In this document: positions 24,346-35,319 of the stretch, one piece after another
Position numbering within the stretch: position 1 is the first letter of the stretch
Layout: every line of letters begins with the position of its first letter
DNA from: Cristatella mucedo
Lineage: Eukaryota > Bryozoa > Phylactolaemata > Cristatellidae
DNA length: 64,000 nucleotides
Direction: 5' to 3'
NCBI GenBank assembly: GCA_009760855.2
Contig: WPIO01000093.1
Location: forward strand, 1,075,001 to 1,139,000
Position numbers and translations under genes: made by a program
Notes under the pieces: model-generated
Seen by the model: the letters and a program-made list of their open reading frames with translations, nothing else
The model's database searches: none
Told to the model about the DNA's origin: nothing

Positions 24346-25167
24346 GATCTTGTGATCAGTGCGTGAATGTCTGCAGAAATCGCTTAGGAGAGTCAAGTTT
24401 AGACAAAGCGATGACAGAGAAGTCGGAAGCAGAGTCGGTGCAATGAGTGTCGTTCTCGTGATACATCCGGCAGTTTGGCTGCACGTGAGAGGCATGTGCC
24501 TTAGATGGCGTCTGCGGTTGGTCGCCGGTGCTGTCAGAAGCAGGCATAAAGTGGAACCGATCTGAGCTTATCATGCAGCCGTTGCGGCTAAGAACACCCC
24601 TCTTTCTATCGTGGTCATCTAGTTTACAAGCTAAAGGGAAGTTGAGTCGAAAATGTGCTCGGGATAGGATCATGTAAGCACGGCAGAATAGCAACACTTT
24701 TGACTCAACCTCATCATACAGTCCTGCAATATTTAATCCGTATGATTTTCAGGGTCCGAGGTCGGCTCACCAAGGGTTCTAGGATGTTTTGCTAGCAAGC
24801 CTTCAGCCATTGGCGATGCCTAGTGTTAACAAGTCATCGAGTTCCGACGATAGTGTTGTGGCATCCTAACAGGAATGCTCTTGTGCAACAGCGCTGTCTT
24901 TTCTACTGCTGATGACTGTAGAATTGCAATTCTGGCCGCATTCTACTGCTGATGCTAGGCACTTACTTATTTAACTCGACCTGCTAATACGGCCGTGTCC
25001 CATTTACTTTCGTTGCATGAGCTTGAAGCTATTGACTACCAATTGCACCCCGAAAGTAACTTAGGCTTTTGATGCACTGCAGTGGGCATCACTTATCGTA
25101 GCAAAAACTTGGTCCTCGTTTCTTAATGGAGTGATACTTGCTCAGCCGCACATACGTTAATGTACCG
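24346..25167. other. No gene recognised
   Basis: Unassigned sequence. A short direct repeat, TTCTACTGCTGATG (24901, 24941), is the only structure noted. Confidence 0.4.
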
Positions 25168-25204
25168 GCACGTGTGTGTGTGTGTGTGTGTGTGCGCGTG
25201 CGTG
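25168..25204. repeat. (TG)n microsatellite
   Basis: GTGTGT run followed by GCGCGTGCGTG. Confidence 0.9.
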
Positions 25205-25289
25205 CATGCCTGTGCAAATGCTATATCACCTCATTCGTAAGAGTGATTGGGAGAGTTGTGGCACTTCAATATCTCTGCGTTTGCTGTAG

Positions 25290-26560
25290 ATGATGATGAT
25301 AATAATAATAATAATAATGCACTTGATAAAGCGCCCTCACAGAACTCAATCTCTTTCTAGGCGCTTTACATTTGCTACAAAGGGAAATGCAATTGAATGG
25401 TAAGTAAAATCATGCTTGAAAAACAAACAACATGAATAACATGATTAGGGGTGACATGCACAGGGTTAGCATGCAAATGTGGTTAGTGGCAGCATGCAGT
25501 GTCAGCACGCATAAGCACATGAAGGACGAATCACAGGGACCCACTAAATGCTGTCCTAAATAGGCGTGTTTTTAACTTCTTTTTAAATGTGATCAAGTCA
25601 GGGGATGTTCTGACGCAAGTCAGAGGGAGGGAGTTCCAGGCTTTGGGAGCATACGAACTAAATGCATGGTCTCCGAAGGATTTGAGGTTTGTACGAGGTA
25701 TTGGTAGACTGTTGGATTCCGAAAAGTGGGTGATACTATGCTTGGCCTGGTGGGGGAGTAGATCTGAGAGATAGGCTGGAGCCAAAGAATGAAGTAACCT
25801 AAAAGTTAGCGACAAAACCTTGAAGTCAATCCGTTGCTTGACTGGTAGCCAGCGCAGGTCGGCAAGAAGCGGTGTGATATGGTAGCTGCGACGCTCACGA
25901 CAGACACGCCTAGCTGCGTAGTTTTGCACCAGCTGCAATCACCTGATCGCACACGCCGGTAGGCCAGTAAGCAGTGAGTTGCAGGATGTCACGAATGCAT
26001 GGACCATCTTGGACGTGGTATCCTTATCTAAACAAGCCCGAATTTTAGCAATGTTATGTAGCTGAAAGTAGGCAGATTTGACTGTGGAGCTGATGTGGTC
26101 GTCTAACGAGAGGTCACTTTGGAACATGACACCTAGATTTCGAGCTGATTCAACAGGAGATATGCTGGCAGAGCCAATTTTGAGCGGCAGCCTTTCCAAT
26201 TTGTGAATCACACTGGGTTTGCCCATAACAAGTAAGTTAGTTTTATCATCGTTTGGTTTTAGAAAATTTGCTGCCATCCATGTGCGGATGTCATCAATAC
26301 ATGCAGCAAGTGAGTTGAGAGAATTTGAGGTGCTGGGAGGGATCAAAGCAAAGGTACAACTGAGTGTCATCCGCATAGAAGTGAAAGCCTAGATTGTGCT
26401 TGGCAATCACATCAGCAAGAGGGAGAGTATAAACCATGAAAAGAACCGGACCTAGCACGGAGCCCCGAGGTACCCCACATTTCAGAGGTACCTTGGATCT
26501 TTGTCCGTTCACGTCAATACTATGAAGTCTCACACTGAGATAGGACCTCAGATTCTTGCT
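25290..26560 (-). mobile_element. LINE-A copy, 5'-truncated, minus strand
   Basis: In order on the minus strand: DVNGQRS, CGVPRGSVLGPVLF, HFYADDTQLYL, FLKPNDDKTNLLVMGKPS, ARNLGVMFQSDLSLDDH, QNYAARRVCRERR and KAWNSLP. It ends with a near-consensus stem-loop and (ATT)n. Frameshifts near 26300 and 25940 break the frame. GVPRG replaces the usual GVPQG. Confidence 0.92.
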
Positions 26561-26908
26561 TCCTCACTCACCAAATGCCCCGGTCATAAATTTCCTGATC
26601 CTGATTTTTAGCAAAGCTTCTGAATGTGGTCCAGTTGCTTTAATGTGACTGTCAACGTGCCCTAAAGTGTGAACCTACTCCTGACTGATATTACGACCTA
26701 TCCTGCAGGAACCGAAGCAGGAAGCAGGACCGATAATAAGTCGACCCTTTAAACCTGCCATTCGGTTACTATATATTGCTTTTATTATTTGAGTGAGCTG
26801 AAAGTACTCTAGTGAATTTTAAATTTGAGCGTTTTTTGCATTGCTGTGCTTAGGAAAATGTTTTCTTTTTAACGCTCTTGCACACGCAAAGAATGATATG
26901 AATATTTT

Positions 26909-27040
26909 GGCCTAGTGTTTAAGGTGCTCGCCCGACAAGGTCTGGCCGAGGTCGTGGGTTCGAGCCCTGGGGTGGATGTGAAGTGCCCGAATAGAGATTA
27001 AGTTCTCTTAGGGGGCTATATAAATGAATTATATTTTTTT
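26909..27040 (+). repeat. SINE-A (tRNA-derived head, LINE-A-like tail)
   Basis: The head has an A-box-like CCTAGTGTTTAAGG and a perfect B-box core GTTCGAGCC at 26958-26966. The tail AAGTGCCCGAATAGAGATTA, then AGTTCTCTTAGGGGGCTATA, matches the LINE-A terminal stem-loop and ends in a T/A-rich run. Confidence 0.85.
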
Positions 27041-28067
27041 ATTATATTTTGGGTGATTTGATGGATTGAAATCGAGCCCTTAATTTGGGCTCTTCGACTG
27101 TAGTTTCTGGTGGTTCCCTCGTGGGACACACCAGCAGTCACTGTTACCAATGCTCTGTTTTGTATACACCTCAAACAAAAATCTTTTAAAGCTCGTAGTC
27201 ATTAAAACTTTAATTCTTTCTTTCGCCAGGATTATGGTGTGGCATAGCATCATGGATTCTTGATTCTGGAGCTCGATGGTTCTTTGAAGGTCTCTTGGCA
27301 TGAAGTGGTAGACTTTTGAAGTTCTATTAAGGGGAATGTCCGAAAATGGCCGAGGGGTTGGGAGTTATGCCCTTATCCCTACGAGATTTATCTCCTTCAC
27401 AGCACATTGATTGATATTTGTCAAATACCAATGGAGCTATCAGAATGCAAATTGGCACAAACAAAAAGGGCTCCATAGTCCATCTTTGGTGTAACCAATG
27501 CTGTCGCGATGGCATGATAACCTGTAATAGTCGAGGTCAATTTGCTCCTGATTCTTGAAAAAATGGCATTTCGGGTTAAATGACAGATTTAACACTATGC
27601 ACTGTAGATTATGCCACTGCCCTTAAAAGATGCAGGATACTTGGTTCTAACGGACACCGTATCTAAACAAACTCTCAAAATATGTATTTGACTCGTCAAC
27701 TTTGCATGCATCTCCAAAAATCAAGTTCAATGACATTGGGACACGTGCAGCTGTACTTAGGATAACAACCTGGCGTCTGTTAGACACAGTCAAGGCCAGC
27801 TTATATTCCAGATTTCTTACCAGATTAAGGCCTTTTTTTAAATCAGCTAACCTTAATTTAATAATTAGCATTCCCAAGCGTCATTCAAAGTGGCCCGATC
27901 TGGAGAAAAATTATAAATAGCTAGCCGAGGATAATATTGGCAACGGGCAAGAATTTCAAATTAAGATCCACTCCTTATTTGCTGTTGCTCAATTTAGTGA
28001 AGCTTGTTTAAATGCAAAAAGATGTTAATTTGATTAAGGCACTGAGCAAGAAGAGAAGAGGGCACAC
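27041..28067. other. No gene recognised
   Basis: AT-rich unassigned sequence. No open frame above about 76 codons and no motif. Confidence 0.4.
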
Positions 28068-29283
28068 ACCTGGGCATCACTGGCACTGCTCTGCAGTGGT
28101 TCAGGTCCTATCTCAGTGGGAGACTCCAGAGTATTGACGTGAATGGACAAAGATCATCTGAAGTACCTCTGAAATATGGAGTACCCCAGGGCTCCGTGCT
28201 AGGTCCGGTCCTTTTCACCGTTTATACTCTCCCTCTCGCTGATGTGATTGCCAAGCACAATCTAGGCTTTCACTTCTATGCGGATGACACTCAGTTGTAC
28301 CTTTGCTTTGATCCCTCCCAGCCTTCGAGCACCTCAAATTCTCTCAACTCACTTGCTGCATGCATTGATGACATCCGATCATGGATTGCAGCAAATTTTC
28401 TAAAACTAAACGATGATAAAACTAACTTACTAGTTATGGGCAAACCTAGTGTTATTCAGAAATTGGAAAGGCTGACTTTCAAAATTGGCTCTGCCAGCAT
28501 ATCTCCTGTTGAATCAGCTCGAAATCTAGGTGTCATATTTCAAAGCGACCTCTCGTTAGACGACCATATCAACTCCACAGTCAAATCTGCCTATTTTCAG
28601 CTTCATAACATTGCTAAAATTCGGGCTTGTTTAGATAAGGATACCACGTCTAAGTTGGTCCATGCACTCGTGACATCCCGTCTCGACTTCTGCAACTCAC
28701 TGCTTACTGGCCTACCAGCATGTGCGATAAGGCGATTGCAGCTGGTGCAAAACTCTGCAGCTAGGCTTGTCTGTCGTGAGCGTCGCAGTTGCCACATTAC
28801 TTCACTTCTCGCCGACCTGCACTGGCTACCAGTCAAGCAACGGATTGACTTCAAGGTTTTGCTGCTCACTTTAAGGTCCCTTCATTCTGTGGCTCCAGCC
28901 TATCTCTCAGATCTACTACCCCATCAGGCCAAGCATCGTACCACCCGCTTTTAAGAATCCAACCGTCTACAAACACCTCGTACAAACCTTAAATCCTTTG
29001 GAGACCGTGCATTTAGTTTGTATGCTCCCAAAGCCTGGAACTCCCTCCCGACCTGCGTCAGAACATCCCCAGACCTGACCACATTTAAAAGGAACTTAAA
29101 AACACACCTATTTAGGACAGCATTTAGTGGGTCCCTGTGATTCGTCCTCGATGTGCTTATGCTTGCTGATACTCTGCATGCTGCCACTAAGCACATTTGC
29201 ATGCTGACCCTGTGCATGTCACCCCTAACCATATTATTCATTTTGCTTGTTTTTCAAGTATGATTTTACTTCCCATTCAATAC
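28068..29283 (+). mobile_element. LINE-A copy, both ends truncated
   Basis: This has the longest uninterrupted LINE-A frame here (28139-28954, 271 codons). It carries GVPQGSVLGPVLF, HFYADDTQLYL, LNDDKTNLLVMGKPS, ARNLGVIFQSDLSLDDH and LADLHWLPVKQRIDF. A TAA at 28952-28954 ends the frame where other copies read TCG. The 3' noncoding part stops at CCCATTCAATA without the stem-loop tail. Confidence 0.92.
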
Positions 29284-29751
29284 CTTAACTGGCTAGAGGG
29301 AACCACAGATCAAAGCAAAGTGAGTGGATGTGAGATGGGATGAGCACAAGAGCATAAACACGAAGTTTATTCTGCTGCTTGGGCCTCACACAGCGATCGT
29401 CCTGCTATCTCACCCGGGCGTCTGTCTGTGGCATCTAGGGTAGCTCCAATGTCTGACAGCACATCGCTTCTGGTGCGAGGCCTTCCAGTGCCATCCCAGC
29501 ACGGCGAGTGAGCCTAACTTGTCGAGAGGGTGAACAAGCTGTTGTTCATTTGATTTTATGAACCGTCAGTGTGCTTGTAAAGCATTTGATCTGTTTGATT
29601 GAATGAGGATACACTATGCCGAGCAGATTGTGTGCTGCATAAGCCGGTTTTTGTTTCTGCAGCTGGCTTAAAAGCAGTTGTACGACCGTGCAGAAGACAG
29701 GAGGTAGTTAACCTGGACCATATGAGCCCTCTCCCACCCCGCCAGCATTTC

Positions 29752-29801
29752 TCCCTTCTTTTTTTTTTACTGTGGGTCCCTTCTTTTTTTTTTACTGTGA
29801 G
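29752..29801 (+). repeat. 25-bp tandem duplication
   Basis: Two copies of TCCCTTC-T(n)-ACTGTGRG follow each other with a 25-bp period. Low-complexity slippage is the likely origin. Confidence 0.75.
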
Positions 29802-30973
29802 CCTACAGGGGGCTAATTTAGACGGCTAGGCTACAGCACTCCTACCGAGTGGGGCTGAGAATGCTGCAGCTGTTTGTTGTTGGCCTATTGTGCCATCGAA
29901 AAAGCAAGCAAGGAAGGTGTGAATAGCACGTGCAAGCGACTATCTACACTTATTTTATTTGTCTAACTTATCAAGGCATCCCTCGTGGGAAGCTAGAGAA
30001 TCTTTGCATTGTGGTTGGTTCTCTGTGGCTGGTCTGTGGAGGTCTGGACACAGCTAGGGGGCTGCCTACTTTTAAAATCCACCAACGAAAAAGTGAAATA
30101 TTTGTCGATCCTTTTCATTCTCATTACTGTGTTCTAATAAAACTTGCCCCTTGTAAGTTTCCTTTGTTGTGTCGAATTGTAAGAGGTTTTATGATATGTG
30201 CTTCTTCACTGAAGTATCACGGAAAAGGATATACCAGTTGATCGCGATTAAAACGCAGCTCTTAATCTTCGTCTTCCTTCGGATTGGCATGAGTGTGACA
30301 GTTGTCTAAAACCTTGTAAAGGTCCGCATTTGTTATGCTGCTGGATTTGTTAGGCTGTTGTGCACCATTTGATGGCTTGTGTAGCTGGAGGTTTTCTTTT
30401 TCCAAAAAAAGTGCTCAAAAGCATGCTGACAGTCTTAAAGGCATCGATTCCACAGGTAGAACAGAGAATAGCTTGGAAACCTGATACAGGGTGGGCTCCA
30501 ACCCAAGATGGCAGTGCAGATAAACTGGGGAGGAAGGCACACTCGTGGTGCACTCCTATCGTTCCTGCTCGATGTTGTGTCACGAGCTCTTTGGTGGAAG
30601 TGGTAAACGCAAAGCCTGATCACTAAAATTGTAAAACGACCTCCGCATGCTTTGTAGAGCCCGGCAGGCAAATAAAGCCAGGAACTTGAGATGGCAGACT
30701 TGGCTGAGTGAAAGCTGAGGCAGCTGGAGTGGGGCCAGCATTTAACCTCCCCGCCCCCACAAAAAAGACCCAAGTCTCTGCAACATGCGAATCGTGTGGT
30801 GGTATGAATGTGAAATTTATTCATTTGCTAATCAGTGAGTTCTAGTGCTTCCGGGAAAGAACTGGGCAGTGACTACAGTAGAACCGTGACGTTTTTCAAT
30901 TAGTAGGCATGAATGCTCATAAATTTTACCACGAGCTTACAACCTTGTAATAATAAATAAAAATAAATAAATC
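29802..30973. other. No gene recognised
   Basis: Unassigned sequence. A plus-strand frame at 30360-30626 (88 codons) and a minus-strand frame at 30435-30824 (129 codons) overlap and lack recognisable domains. Confidence 0.4.
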
Positions 30974-31130
30974 CTAGCTGATTAAATAGCCTCTTTTTCT
31001 ATAGCGACAGAAGAGCCTTTACGGCTATCACCACCGCTTGCAGTGGCGATAAAGAATCACCCACCACAGGAATCGAACCCACGACCTCGGGGCTGAGGTC
31101 GTGAAAGCAACCGCCTTACCTAGTGTGCCA
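30974..31130 (-). repeat. SINE-B, minus strand
   Basis: TAGCTGATTAAATAGCCTC, then the AAGAGCCTTTACGGCTATCA body, then GGAATCGAACCCACGACCTC (box B on the minus strand). Confidence 0.8.
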
Positions 31131-32344
31131 TCACGGCTGGATGTACTTTTAAGCTTAGAGGAAGTATGCCATTGGCATGCCTGTGCCACGAATGTCCGAT
31201 TCAATATTGCGTCAGGCACTGGGCTTGTACGTGCTCGTGATATCTAAGTAGGTCAGCTCTTGTCTCCAGAACTGGCGGTAAAATGCTACAAATCTCACCA
31301 CCGCAGTCCCCAAATTCGGTTCCAGGCCAAACCTCCCGCATTCTGCCACACTTAATCAGAGATTAGGTTTGGCAAAGAGAGTAGTGAAGTTTGCAGAATT
31401 CGAGCAAGTGCATGAACATGGCGATACGTTTTTTTTGTTTACAGCAGCAGAGCCTCAGCTCTTATTGCTTACTTATTATGAACGATTAATTTAATAGGAC
31501 TGGCTTTATTTCACGTACTCGAGCCTTCTCAAATGTGTTTTCTTGCTGTGCTGCTTAGACATTAGGTGACGGCATGGAATGACGGCGCTCCCATACTGCT
31601 TACCTGCTTCTGTCACTGCTAGCAGCTTTGCAGGACGTGCCGCTTTTGTCGACAATGCTGAGTCACAAATCGGCAGGTTTGCCCACACAGCTGAGATGCT
31701 GCGCTTAACAAATTATGAAATTAGCACACGGCACGCGGATCCTGTTTATTTCTTCAACTTTCCTTCAACTGTAATTATGCCCTGCTTTGCCACTGGGTAA
31801 AGTAATTCTGCCTGCCTGCTTGCTCTCCGATCCTGTGTACTGCTAGTGAAGATCGAGCTGTGAAGACACATATGAGTGATCGAGCCTTATGTGTCTGTTT
31901 AGCAGAATGTTTGCCTGATGATAAGAAAGGGGAAGTGTACGGACAAAGGGCATTCGAGCTTTACGGGAGCAAGAATCGGATGCTTGGGCCTCGAGCATTT
32001 TTACCTATGGCAAGAACATAACATTTTTGGATCATAAATACCCATTGTCCAGGGAAAACTTGTCTCACCAGGTTTTTTATGCCTCGCAAGTTACATCGGC
32101 GGGCGGTTGGGGGAGGGGTGCTGATAGCATTTACGTAAACGCCCAAACTGTGCACGCGTTGACTGCATGCAGCCTGCTGCTGGACGTGCATTCGTAACAC
32201 CCAGAGAGGATGCCAAGGCTGTACTCTGGTCAGGTACTTCTTTTGCTATCACTTAGGCTTTTTTGTATATTTCTTTACCGTTTTATACACCCGTGTCGCT
32301 TGGGTGCCTCCGGCAGGCTGCCGGATAATAATAATAATAAACTG
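31131..32344. other. No gene recognised
   Basis: Unassigned AT-leaning sequence, ending in an (ATA)n run near 32325-32340. Confidence 0.4.
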
Positions 32345-32470
32345 AATATTAGCTGATTTAACACTTCGTTTGTATAGCTACAGAAGAGCCTTAACGGCTA
32401 TCACCGCCGTTTGCAGTTGGCAGTAAAGGATCGCCTGCCGCAGGATTCGAACCCACGACCTCGGTCTCCA
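32345..32470 (-). repeat. SINE-B, minus strand
   Basis: TTAGCTGATTTAACACTTCG, then AGAAGAGCCTTAACGGCTAT, then GCAGGATTCGAACCCACGAC. Near-complete copy. Confidence 0.8.
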
Positions 32471-34196
32471 AGGGCAAGCCCAGTAGGCTGTGGCAACCCT
32501 GTTGAAGGCACCATCTGTGAGCAAGCTACTTTCATGAAGGCAGAAACAACGAGTTCAAGGAGATAGCTGCTGTAGAAGCCTAGAGCCAAAAGCCAAGCCC
32601 GGCTCGCTAGCCTCGTGAATAGGGTGATGGGCACTGGGTGACTCGTCTCTCCGGAAAGGGTCAAGTCTGCTATGCCGGCTGTCCTCTATCCCCAAGGCTA
32701 GTTTGAAGGCGACTATTTGAAGGGTTGTAAAGGACAGTTCTTCTTTTACTTACTTACTGCGGGGTGCCGAACTCGCTGCTCGCGATCAGAAGGCCGGCAA
32801 AACTGTGTGTGGCAGCTGAACGCTGGGCAAGCATACCTGCAGCTCTCGGCTGTTGACCAGCCGAGCAGACGGCCAACGTGCAGTCAGAAATTACTTTAAG
32901 GATTTCCAAGGCGTGCAGCCAGACAGTAATTGCATGGTAATCCTGTTTGCATCCCGACCGAAGGCTCCGTCGCGTGTATGTGCTTCGGATGATAGGTGCA
33001 TCCCATTGTCCCGTCTCTAATCATTCCTTACGTGCCGAGCGACCGATCAGCTCAAGCGTGCGTCGGCTTTCTTTGCTCTTAGCCCCCGTCCTGGCACATG
33101 CTTGTGGAAGGTGCAGCCAGGCGCTCTAGCTCGACTGCCGTTGCAGGGCAGCTGCATCACGTGGGGGTAATGCGGCCACGAGTGCGTAATCCTTAGCGCA
33201 GAATGCCAGCACGTGCAGTGAAAAGGGAGCAGTAGAAAAAGCAATCGTGAGAAATGATGCCGGCGTGCTGCCCACCAAGTTATCGGCAGCGCCTGTATTG
33301 GTCGACATAGCAAGCCACACTGGTAGTGCAGCAGCTGCCAGCATGCAAAAAAGAAGTCATTTGCCTATGCCTGAACCTTGTGACAACCGTCCCTTCAACG
33401 TCCCGCCGATGCCGGGTTCAAACGCACCTTCGCCCTCGGATGAAGTAGCTGTGCCCAAGCGAACCCCTCCCACCCCCACTCCCCCACCCCCCTGAGGCAG
33501 ATGTGCAGTCTAGCAGATAGGACATTCAGGTGACCGTATGGCCTGGCTTTTCTCCTGGAACCCCCGGAAACACGTGACCGTCGCAAGGGTCCAGCCAGAG
33601 CGCACGAGCTGCTTGCTGTTGCTTCGGCACTCGAGGGGTGGGGACCGCAGCATCGCAGCACGTTTGAGAGCTGCAGACTCAGCCGCTCAGATCTGCTGCT
33701 GCTAGCGAATTATCTACCCATTGCCGCCGTGAAGCGGCCGTCGCCCAGCGTACATGTCTCGGTGAGCGACAGAGGCCGAATACATCTTTGGCTGTCGCCA
33801 GTCGTGTCCACACACTGGCTCGAATGCCTTTGGTCATGTTTTTACGGCCTTGCAAGGTGCATGATTCCAGCTTAAGCCTAGTCTATTGAGCGATAGGTGC
33901 ATGACGATCGAAGAATCGTGGCTGGTTGTCTAGTTGCCAACATCGTGCGATGCGATGCCTTTTTGTTTCGAGCTCTGCGAATGCTTACGTTTGTCGTTTC
34001 CTCTAGTCACAGTGAGCTATGCTTTCTCAAGTGTTATATGTATATATCTATGGCTGCCTTGCATAACTGGCAATCATTGAATCATCTGGCAATCATTGAT
34101 TGTGCAAAGCCCTAGCACTAGTATTCGACGTAATTTGCGCACTCACCGTGGTAAATAACCACAGCAAGCTATGCCAGTCTGCAGTAGTGTACAGAA
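32471..34196. other. No gene recognised
   Basis: Moderately GC-rich sequence beyond the 3' end of the RCC1-domain gene. Overlapping frames at 33047-33661 on both strands carry no recognisable domain. Confidence 0.4.
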
Positions 34197-34202
34197 TTTA
34201 TT
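34197..34202 (-). promoter_or_regulatory. Polyadenylation signal of the RCC1-domain gene
   Basis: TTTATT on the plus strand reads AATAAA on the minus strand, 379 bp past the stop at 34581-34583. A second TTTATT-like AT-rich stretch follows. Confidence 0.55.
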
Positions 34203-34580
34203 CAATTCAATAAAAAAAGAACAGAATGTACAGCTGAGTGACTAGAACGCTCGCAAGAACTAAATGCAATGAGAGGGCCAAGCAAGGCTCCACGATTTTC
34301 TGCGCTGGCTAGCTGCCCTGCGAGCAGGCGCCCTGACTGGACACAATCCAGCAGCTGTTAACTGCCCGTAGGTGTACAAGGTGAAGGAGACTGAAGTCGG
34401 TTCACTTCTGGACAACGTCGTCAATCGAATCGCTTCGAAGGACGTTGCTCTGAAGCTCGAGCACTGAGAGCACTGGATGCGAGCGCACGCTTGCTTGCAG
34501 TCTGCTCGACTCGAGCGCACGAGCAGAGAAGGCAGCCTGCTTGGAGGAGCCAGCTGCTGTTTGTGAGGAGAGAGTACAGA

Positions 34581-35319
34581 TCACAGCCGCCCGACGGCCG
34601 ATGCCACGCAGTCGGGGCAGGCAAGGGCGCAGATGTCTGTCCGCTGATACATGTCCATCAGCATCCCGCTGCAGCTGCTCAGCGCAGCGTTGCCTCTCGC
34701 AGCGGCCAGAAAGCGAGGCAGCACGGTGCCGACGAACGCCTGCCGAACGAAGCTGTGGCCGCAGCAGAACTCCACCGTGTCGTCGTCGCCGTCGCTAGCG
34801 CAGCGGCATGCAGCAGCAGTCGCTGCTGCCGCCGCGCCACCCGCTTTCTCTGGGTGAGGGTGCTCGCGCATTCCTTTCATCGACAGATCCGTCGGCTCGT
34901 CGTCTTTGCAGGATGGCGCGCCTTGCGTGTTGGCCAGTCGTGCGGCGGCGGCTGCCTCCCTCACCGGCCAACAGCCCTTTCTGTCGACCTCGCTTTCGTC
35001 GTAGTGTGCCCTCGCTTGCAGCAGCTCCTCGGCCGCCTGCCATTGGCGCGGTGGTGCGGGCGGCCGTGCGGGCAGTCGGTTGCACCAGGGATGCGCTGCT
35101 GCCGCCGCCGCTGCACCGATGCTCGGCGGCTCCGCTTTTGGCACCAGCAGGGGCAAAGTCTTCGTCGTCACATGGCAGGTCGCCACGGCAGCAGCCCGGC
35201 TGCCGCCGTGGCGACCTGCCTGCCCGACGAACGGTGACGCTCGTTCCGAGTCCGCTGCAGTCATCCACGACCGTTTGGCCGCCGGCATCGCTGGGGGCCT
35301 CGGCACAGCAGCGAGCCTG
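34581..35319 (-). CDS. RCC1-domain gene, terminal exon
   Basis: It starts after CCAAAAGCAG, a tandem NAGNAG acceptor (start 35319 or 35316, same frame). The first 150 codons are Ala/Pro-rich linker. The end holds VEFCCGHSFVRQAF and DICALACPDCVASAVGRL before TGA. The Cys/His pattern is zinc-finger-like but has fewer ligands than a full RING. A 16-bp inverted repeat lies inside. An unseen intron in the linker is possible. Confidence 0.75.

Noticed and set aside
26909-27040. Functional tRNA gene
   Set aside because: Box A and B are present, but no full cloverleaf closes and the sequence continues into a LINE-like tail. It is a SINE.
34491-35237. 248-codon plus-strand frame
   Set aside because: Antisense to the terminal exon of the RCC1-domain gene, whose frame, splice phase and Cys/His motifs are better supported.
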